From Granulicella rosea (GTDB lineage: Bacteria > Acidobacteriota > Terriglobia > Terriglobales > Acidobacteriaceae): DNA of 64,000 bases. A program made the position numbers and the translations under genes. The notes under the pieces were generated by a model. The model searched no databases. It saw only the letters and a list, made by a program, of their open reading frames with translations, and was not told the DNA's origin. The stretch is taken from NCBI RefSeq assembly GCF_900188085.1, contig NZ_FZOU01000002.1:661847-725846 (forward strand). The letters are read 5' to 3'. Of the stretch, positions 59,388-64,000 are shown piece after piece; within the stretch, counting starts at the first letter, position 1, and every line of letters begins with the position of its first letter.

Positions 59388-61892
59388 TCAACTCGTTGAG
59401 ATCATGCCTAGCCCGCCATCCTCATTGCGACGCAGATCGTCGATGGAGGCGAGTGTCTCTGGAAACCCATATGCGTTTTGAGAAAGAGTAAGCTGCAAAT
59501 CATCCAAAGTCATTTGTACCTCGGATCGATATGTGCCCCTGACTTGTGGAATCATTCTCTGCGCCATCTGGAGATCGAAAGCCTGAAGGGGCGAGATCAG
59601 CTCTCCAGCGCTCGCTATGAATGCTTCCATGCCTCGCCTTCTGCGTGGGGTCGCTGGCACTCCAAGTTTGACGAGATGTTGCTGTACTTTATCCCAAATT
59701 ACGGCAACATCTTTGGGGAGAACATCAGATCGTCGCCAGTCTCGAAAATGGCGCAGAGTAATCGTTGGGCCGTCGACAGTTGGACGGGCATCGCCTTGGG
59801 CCGCGAAATAAGTATTCTGATCACCTGGTCGCAATCGAATCAAGTTGGCTCGATCAAGCAGCCGACGGCTCAGCTGCCGAGTCGTCTCATCAAAGTTGAC
59901 TGTGCCAACAAAACGGATAGAAAGCGGAACTCTGATGCTGCCGTGCAGAGCGAAGGTGGAGGATGAACTAACGCTTGAGGCGTCGAAGACGGAAATCTCT
60001 CGACTGCCCTCTAATGCTTGCAAGAAACCGCTGAAGTAGTGCTCAACATGTGCAAGGTTCATCTCATCCAAGGTGGCTACATAGATTCCCGTCTCCTGCT
60101 GGTGACGCCGGCTCTCCTCCTGAGCTATCAGCAATTGGCGATATAGCCCAGATTCGGAAGGCTCAAAGGTACGCTCCAAGCTGTTTATACCGCCGAGTAG
60201 ATCTTGCATACTGACCCAGTTAGGACTGACGCCAATTTGCAAATAACGTTCCTTTATCGCGGATTGGCCAGCTAATGCTTCGGCGTAAAGCAGCGGAAGC
60301 GTCGATTTACCAGTGCCAGACATCCCCCCCAAGATTGTGATATCGCCGCATTTGACGCTGAGATGAAATGCGACCAAATCTAATCGTCGGTAGCCGTTAT
60401 ACCCACTCTGTTCGACGTGCTTTACAAAGCGAGAAAAGAAGTCGCCTTCCGAGACCTGTGGCGTAGCACCACCTCTTGGAGCAGTGACAAACTGCGGATA
60501 CGCGAATTCTTCTTGAGCATTCCTCGGGGTTGGATCTTCGTGAAGCGTCATTGTTCCACGCGATTGTGGGGCCATCAGTTTGAGGGCATCCATCAAGGGA
60601 AGAAGGGTCAGAAAGTCTTCCATCACGGTGGTACTCGAAATTTCATACCGACGCACGACGTTCTCTAGTAGAGTGGCAACCCTTGACCGCTGGGTATCGA
60701 CTTCGCGCTTCGCTTCGGCCAAGGTGTTCTCTGCTTCTGTTCGCCACCGCTCAAGTTCAATTTTCTTCTTTTCTATTTCCTCTTCCGCGTGACGCTGTTT
60801 TCCCTCTACTTCATCTGTGAGGGAATCTTTTTGTCGCTGTAAATGTTCGAGTTCGATTTTCCGCGCATTGATGTTGCTTGCAATCTCTGATGACAATTTC
60901 GCAGACTGCTGCGACACATAGGCCTCAGCACGCTGTTCGACTGCACTTTGGATCTGTTGATCCAAAAGGCCAGAACTAACTAGCGATTGAGAGAGAATGT
61001 GGAGCTCATCCAAAACGTCAGTTGATCGACGCCGAATAGATTCGAAGACCTCCCGTTCAATTTGTACAGAATCGCCGGTCTGTTCAAGATCTGGTTCAAC
61101 GGTAGACAACAAATCGCGCAACTGTTGGACAGTCCTTCGGCTTGTAAATCGTCGAGCATAACGCAGCAGCATCTCGCGATCGCTTTCAACGCTTACCAAT
61201 TCAAAGCCCATACTGGGAAGTCTCTTAAAGCCGGCACCCATGATCACCTCGTAATTGCACTCAGGTGAATTCTGAACAGGCTCTCTTGATCCGTAGCTGA
61301 CTTGAGCGGATATCCGGTGATGATGGGGCGCAAACGTATTCACGTTGCTTAATTCAGCGGCAGGTATTTTGAAAACCGTTTGGTCCGGTCGAGGTGACCT
61401 CAGGCTCACGCTCCAGGTACCGCCCGTGGTATTAAGTGCCTCCGCCCTGAAGGGGCCGTAAAGCTCTGAGTTCCATCGAACCAGGACTAGTGGTGTCGGA
61501 GGATGGTCGATATTGATAAGATCGTCGCTATTAACGAGGTCTCGCGCTACCCGAATGGGAGCGCCTTCACAATCAAGAATTTCGATTAACTCGCTCGGAG
61601 GAACAATCTCCGCCGTTTCTGGAACTAGTTGGTAATGATGCTTATCTCGACGCACAGCGTTTTCAAGGCGGCCCGAGACCAACCTTCCGGGGTCGGCAAA
61701 TCGGAGGTTTTGCGGCCAGACCATCCAAAACACTAATCCCACGCCAGGGAAATCCTGCTTCTGCAGAACTTCACCGGACAACGAAATTAACGGCACGACA
61801 GTGGCGAAGTTGTTACTACTGCCAGATTCAGCCGCGACCTCAAATGGTTCCTGCGCTACAGCGAAGATGACCTTCTTGCCAACGTGCTCCAT
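59388..61892 (-). CDS. McrB-like AAA+ NTPase with long coiled coil
   Basis: The 834 residues have an unrecognised N-terminal domain (1-240), a helical and coiled-coil section (about 315-410) rich in Glu/Lys/Gln, and a C-terminal AAA+ domain. Walker A is GGMSGTGKST (522-531), Walker B is YVATLDEMNLAHVEHYFSGF with D609-E610, and sensor 1 lies in FVGTVNFDETT (661-671), followed by LLDRAN with a likely arginine finger R681. The LLGGINSL segment near 565 also resembles McrB. McrB-like proteins usually prefer GTP; the MNxxD motif is replaced by VNFDE here, so nucleotide choice is uncertain. Confidence 0.8.
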   Translation of the reverse strand: MEHVGKKVIFAVAQEPFEVAAESGSSNNFATVVPLISLSGEVLQKQDFPGVGLVFWMVWPQNLRFADPGRLVSGRLENAVRRDKHHYQLVPETAEIVPPSELIEILDCEGAPIRVARDLVNSDDLINIDHPPTPLVLVRWNSELYGPFRAEALNTTGGTWSVSLRSPRPDQTVFKIPAAELSNVNTFAPHHHRISAQVSYGSREPVQNSPECNYEVIMGAGFKRLPSMGFELVSVESDREMLLRYARRFTSRRTVQQLRDLLSTVEPDLEQTGDSVQIEREVFESIRRRSTDVLDELHILSQSLVSSGLLDQQIQSAVEQRAEAYVSQQSAKLSSEIASNINARKIELEHLQRQKDSLTDEVEGKQRHAEEEIEKKKIELERWRTEAENTLAEAKREVDTQRSRVATLLENVVRRYEISSTTVMEDFLTLLPLMDALKLMAPQSRGTMTLHEDPTPRNAQEEFAYPQFVTAPRGGATPQVSEGDFFSRFVKHVEQSGYNGYRRLDLVAFHLSVKCGDITILGGMSGTGKSTLPLLYAEALAGQSAIKERYLQIGVSPNWVSMQDLLGGINSLERTFEPSESGLYRQLLIAQEESRRHQQETGIYVATLDEMNLAHVEHYFSGFLQALEGSREISVFDASSVSSSSTFALHGSIRVPLSIRFVGTVNFDETTRQLSRRLLDRANLIRLRPGDQNTYFAAQGDARPTVDGPTITLRHFRDWRRSDVLPKDVAVIWDKVQQHLVKLGVPATPRRRRGMEAFIASAGELISPLQAFDLQMAQRMIPQVRGTYRSEVQMTLDDLQLTLSQNAYGFPETLASIDDLRRNEDGGLGMISTS

Positions 61893-62051
61893 AGGTTCCG
61901 TAAGTATCTCATGTTGAACCTAAAGAATTGAGATTTTGACGCCGAGCGCATATCTGACGTCAACGCGAAACCAGCATAAGCGTGTCCCGCCGGACCGCTC
62001 GTGAACGACACCATCCGAGAAGGCCTTCGACGTTATCCCTCTGCGCTGCCA

Positions 62052-62294
62052 TCAGCCAGCAAGCCGCTCCGGGTGATCCCCGCGCGAGAAGCGCCTCAGG
62101 TCGGCAACTTGAATTAGCACACGCGCACCGATATGGCGGACGGCAATCTGCTTATTGGTGACGAGGTAATCGAGTGCCCTGCGGCTAATTGAGAGCATCT
62201 CTGCGGCCTCGTGTCTGCCGACCAGGAGCTTCTCATCTTGAGAGATCGTTACGCGGCCCGGACGCTTGCGTTCGGTGACATTTATTTCTGCCAT
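62052..62294 (-). CDS. Excisionase-type HTH protein (MerR-like/HTH_17)
   Basis: The 80 residues have a winged helix-turn-helix of the excisionase family: LLVGRHEAAEMLSISRRALD with YLVTNKQIAVRHIGARVLIQ and the wing VADLRRFSRGDHPERLAG. Such proteins act as recombination directionality factors or as regulators of mobile elements. It lies 159 bases upstream of the AAA+ gene on the same strand and may control the defence genes or an integrase not visible in the window. Confidence 0.85.
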   Translation of the reverse strand: MAEINVTERKRPGRVTISQDEKLLVGRHEAAEMLSISRRALDYLVTNKQIAVRHIGARVLIQVADLRRFSRGDHPERLAG

Positions 62295-62590
62295 TGGCTA
62301 ACTCCGTGGGGTTCCTGCGTATCGAGTGGTGCGATACCCAGTGAAGGATGTTTCAAGGATGGGGCCGCGCATCGCTGGCGTCCAATACAAATATCCAATG
62401 GCACAATCCGAGTTGCTATTGGTTTTTCCGATGACGGCGTTTCAAGTCAAATTGAGACGTAGCGGAACTGCACTACGTTGACTTCATTGGTACATGCGCC
62501 CACAATTAGATTGACTTCGGGCCTGACTTGCATTGCGAGGTGAGCCGCTCTCCGAATCGCGCACGGCGCTATCAGAGAGGGACTCCCACT
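62295..62590. other. Divergent regulatory region between the HTH gene and lysR
   Basis: No gene is seen. It holds the operator-like block at 62378-62428. The ribosome-binding site GAGAGG precedes lysR. Confidence 0.5.
62378..62428. promoter_or_regulatory. Operator-like block upstream of lysR
   Basis: A 22-base sequence (62378-62399, beginning GCGTCCAATACAAATATCCA) with direct CCAAT repeats is followed by GAGTTGCTATTGGTTTTTCC (62409-62428). The same pair of sequences occurs downstream of lysR in inverted orientation, so this looks like a binding site for the regulator. Confidence 0.6.
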
Positions 62591-63559
62591 ATGCCAGACC
62601 CAATCGAACACCGTCATCTCAAGAACCTCACCGTGGTCGCTGAAGAAGGCAACATCAGCCGCGCCGCCATTCGCCTTTACATATCGCAGTCTTCCCTCAG
62701 CCAGCAGATGAAGCAGCTCGAAATCGCTGCTCAGGCTTGCTTGCTGGTGCGGCATCCCGGCGGCGTTCACGCGACGCCTGCCGCAGAGATTTTGATTGCC
62801 GGGAACAAACAGATCCTCAAGCTGTGTAATGACGTGCTGACTGCGGCACAATCTGCAAACACTGTGCCGCTTCTACCCTTGCGCCTGGGCTTCTCCTCTT
62901 TCGTAGACCATGACTTGTACGAGATGGTTTGCTCCATCCACAAGACTCTCTTTCCGTCGTGCGAGATCATGTCGCAGAGTGGCGATCCGGTGGACCTTCT
63001 CCGTATGCTCGAAAGCGGAGAGATTGACGCGGCGTTGGTGACGCTTCCCGCTAGCGGCGCGGGATTGACTGCACATCAATTCACGCAGAGCCGACTCGTC
63101 GTGTGCATGAGAGCCGATGATCCGTTGTCGAAGTTGAAGGAGATTACACCGGCTGAGCTTGGCTCAAAGCTGACAATATTCCGAGACCCCAAACAGCATC
63201 CCGAGGCGCATGAGCGTTTGATGGAGATGTTGGATGTTGCTGGTATCAGTAGTGACATTGTCAGCACGAACAAGACGCCAAACGATCTCCAATGGATGGT
63301 CGAATCGGGTCGCGGCTGCGCGCTCATCCCGGAGGGTTCACATCTACAAGATGGGCTCATTACGCGCCCCATCGCAGGCGTGACCTGGACAGTGGATAGC
63401 GCGCTTATCGTGGGACGGTCGAAATCGCAGAAGACTCTACCGCGATTGGTACAGGAGCTGCGAAGGAGATTCCGCGCGGTAGCGAAGCTGCCACCAGCCA
63501 AGCCGGTTCGGTCCGTGCGGCCGTCCGTGGGCGATAAAACTCTTCCGCTTTTTGCATAG
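62591..63559 (+). CDS. LysR-family transcriptional regulator
   Basis: From the ATG at 62591 the product has 322 residues. The N-terminal HTH (HRHLKNLTVVAEEGNISRAA, with SQSSLSQQMKQLEI as recognition helix) and an effector-binding domain (LRLGFSSFVDHDLYEMVC onwards) are clear. The C-terminal 40 residues are basic. Inverted copies of a 22-base block flank the gene, and the VirB2-like gene lies beyond them, so it may control transfer genes. The upstream in-frame ATG at 62528 is rejected because it has no ribosome-binding site. Confidence 0.87.
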   Translation: MPDPIEHRHLKNLTVVAEEGNISRAAIRLYISQSSLSQQMKQLEIAAQACLLVRHPGGVHATPAAEILIAGNKQILKLCNDVLTAAQSANTVPLLPLRLGFSSFVDHDLYEMVCSIHKTLFPSCEIMSQSGDPVDLLRMLESGEIDAALVTLPASGAGLTAHQFTQSRLVVCMRADDPLSKLKEITPAELGSKLTIFRDPKQHPEAHERLMEMLDVAGISSDIVSTNKTPNDLQWMVESGRGCALIPEGSHLQDGLITRPIAGVTWTVDSALIVGRSKSQKTLPRLVQELRRRFRAVAKLPPAKPVRSVRPSVGDKTLPLFA

Positions 63560-63591
63560 AGTTTGCTATTGGATTTTCCAATAGCAAACTC
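63559..63591. terminator. Perfect 14-base stem after lysR, terminator or operator
   Basis: GAGTTTGCTATTGG (63559-63572) pairs perfectly with CCAATAGCAAACTC (63578-63591) across a 5-base ATTTT loop. It may end lysR transcription, but the same sequence occurs upstream of lysR, so a regulator site is also possible. Confidence 0.6.
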
Positions 63592-63610
63592 GCTTTGGGC
63601 CGAAATCGGT

Positions 63611-63632
63611 ATTGGATATTTGTATTGGACGC
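63611..63632. promoter_or_regulatory. Inverted copy of the 22-base block downstream of lysR
   Basis: The 22 bases are the exact reverse complement of 62378-62399. The block lies about 60 bases before the VirB2-like start and could serve as its operator. Confidence 0.65.
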
Positions 63633-63692
63633 GAGAGGAATCGCGGCCTAGTGTCATGGCTATCACGACCATCCCGGTCGTTGGAGGTGCCA

Positions 63693-64000
63693 ATGACACG
63701 TATCCGAATCATCATCCCAGCAGCAACGATTGAGCGGACCCAGCTCTATCTTGTACGCGGTGCAGCCCTGCTCCTATGCGTATTGATCTTCCCACTCGCC
63801 GCTCACGCGTCGCCGTTCGATAGCGGCATCACCTCAATCCAAACACTCTTTACCGGAACGATTGCGAAGGCTGCCAGCCTTATCGCCATCGTGATCGGCG
63901 GCTATACCGCCTCTTCCTTCCAACGTTCGACGCGGGAGCGAGTATCCTCCGCTAGACGGCTCTTGAAGTGCGAGCGGAGCTGCTCTTTTCCGTCTTCAAT
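63693..64000 (+). CDS. VirB2/TrbC-like conjugation pilin, apparently truncated
   Basis: The ATG at 63693 follows GGAGG. The visible residues show a signal peptide (YLVRGAALLLCVLIFPLAAH) and a first membrane segment (GTIAKAASLIAIVIGGY) with the ITSIQTLFTG motif of VirB2/TrbC pilins. After GGY (63905) the frame stays open to the window edge but becomes Ser/Arg-rich and does not look like the second membrane helix. The pilin may therefore be broken by a rearrangement near 63905. A 3' gene outside the window cannot be seen. Confidence 0.6.
   Translation, partial: MTRIRIIIPAATIERTQLYLVRGAALLLCVLIFPLAAHASPFDSGITSIQTLFTGTIAKAASLIAIVIGGYTASSFQRSTRERVSSARRLLKCERSCSFPSS
63902..64000 (-). CDS. C-terminal end of an unidentified minus-strand gene
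   Basis: A frame entering from the right edge ends at a TAG (63902-63904). The 32 residues visible (from IEDGKEQLRSHFKSRL to RVERWKEEAV) are charged and helical, as in a real protein C-terminus. It overlaps the non-pilin part of the VirB2-like frame. The family cannot be named. Confidence 0.4.
   Translation of the reverse strand: MEDGKEQLRSHFKSRLAEDTRSRVERWKEEAV

Overview
The window is a chromosomal segment of a GC-rich Gram-negative bacterium, most likely an Acidobacteriota of the class Terriglobia (Granulicella/Terriglobus/Edaphobacter-like). The evidence is the combination of VWFA-related secreted proteins, a TonB receptor with an N-terminal carboxypeptidase-regulatory-like domain, a DUF3857/transglutaminase/TPR giant, an OprB-type porin, and many short palindromic intergenic repeats of the GTCATCC...GGATCTGC type. 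The genus is inferred from this style of gene content, not from a marker phylogeny.

Layout. 1-2161: 3' end of an OprB-like porin and a prepilin peptidase. 2266-17646: a complex I (nuo) operon in the order A-C-D-x-x-E-F-x-x-G-H-J-K-L-M-N, where x marks small unknown genes; nuoB and nuoI are absent. 17798-19066: a membrane GGDEF protein. 19142-21030 (minus): an F0-only ATP synthase cluster atpZ-atpI-atpB-atpE. 21104-33091: housekeeping genes (lysS, ychF, an MFS transporter, a VWFA-related protein, tex, dgt, purQ, a CpsB-like PHP phosphatase). 33229-36782: an SDR enzyme, a small secreted protein, and groES-groEL preceded by a promoter and a CIRCE operator. 36858-45585 (minus): the DUF3857/TPR giant, then a VWFA protein, a TonB receptor and a glycosyltransferase. 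45859-55782: a small membrane protein, hflX, a dihaem P460-type protein, a divergent WYL regulator/DinB pair, a SnoaL-like protein, an MFS transporter, an HpnB-like glycosyltransferase and ispG.

At 55832 a tRNA-Arg(CCT) gene with unusual core bases marks the start of an accessory region that runs off the right edge. This region is visibly richer in A+T from about 57.5 kb. It carries an Xre/RES toxin-antitoxin pair, a two-gene McrBC-like system (a coiled-coil AAA+ ATPase plus a DUF2357/PD-(D/E)XK-type nuclease), an excisionase-type HTH protein, a LysR regulator bracketed by matching inverted sequence blocks, and a VirB2/TrbC-like pilin start that seems cut short. I read it as part of an integrative element inserted at the tRNA; no integrase is visible in the window.

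Most working together is seen in the nuo genes (respiratory NADH oxidation), the F0 genes (ATP synthesis from the gradient), groES/EL (HrcA-type heat-shock control) and the island defence genes. The best candidates for something new are the coiled-coil McrBC-like pair, the inverted operator-like blocks around lysR, the tRNA with a swapped 19-56 tertiary pair, and the nuo operon missing exactly the two subunits that link the Fe-S chain to quinone.
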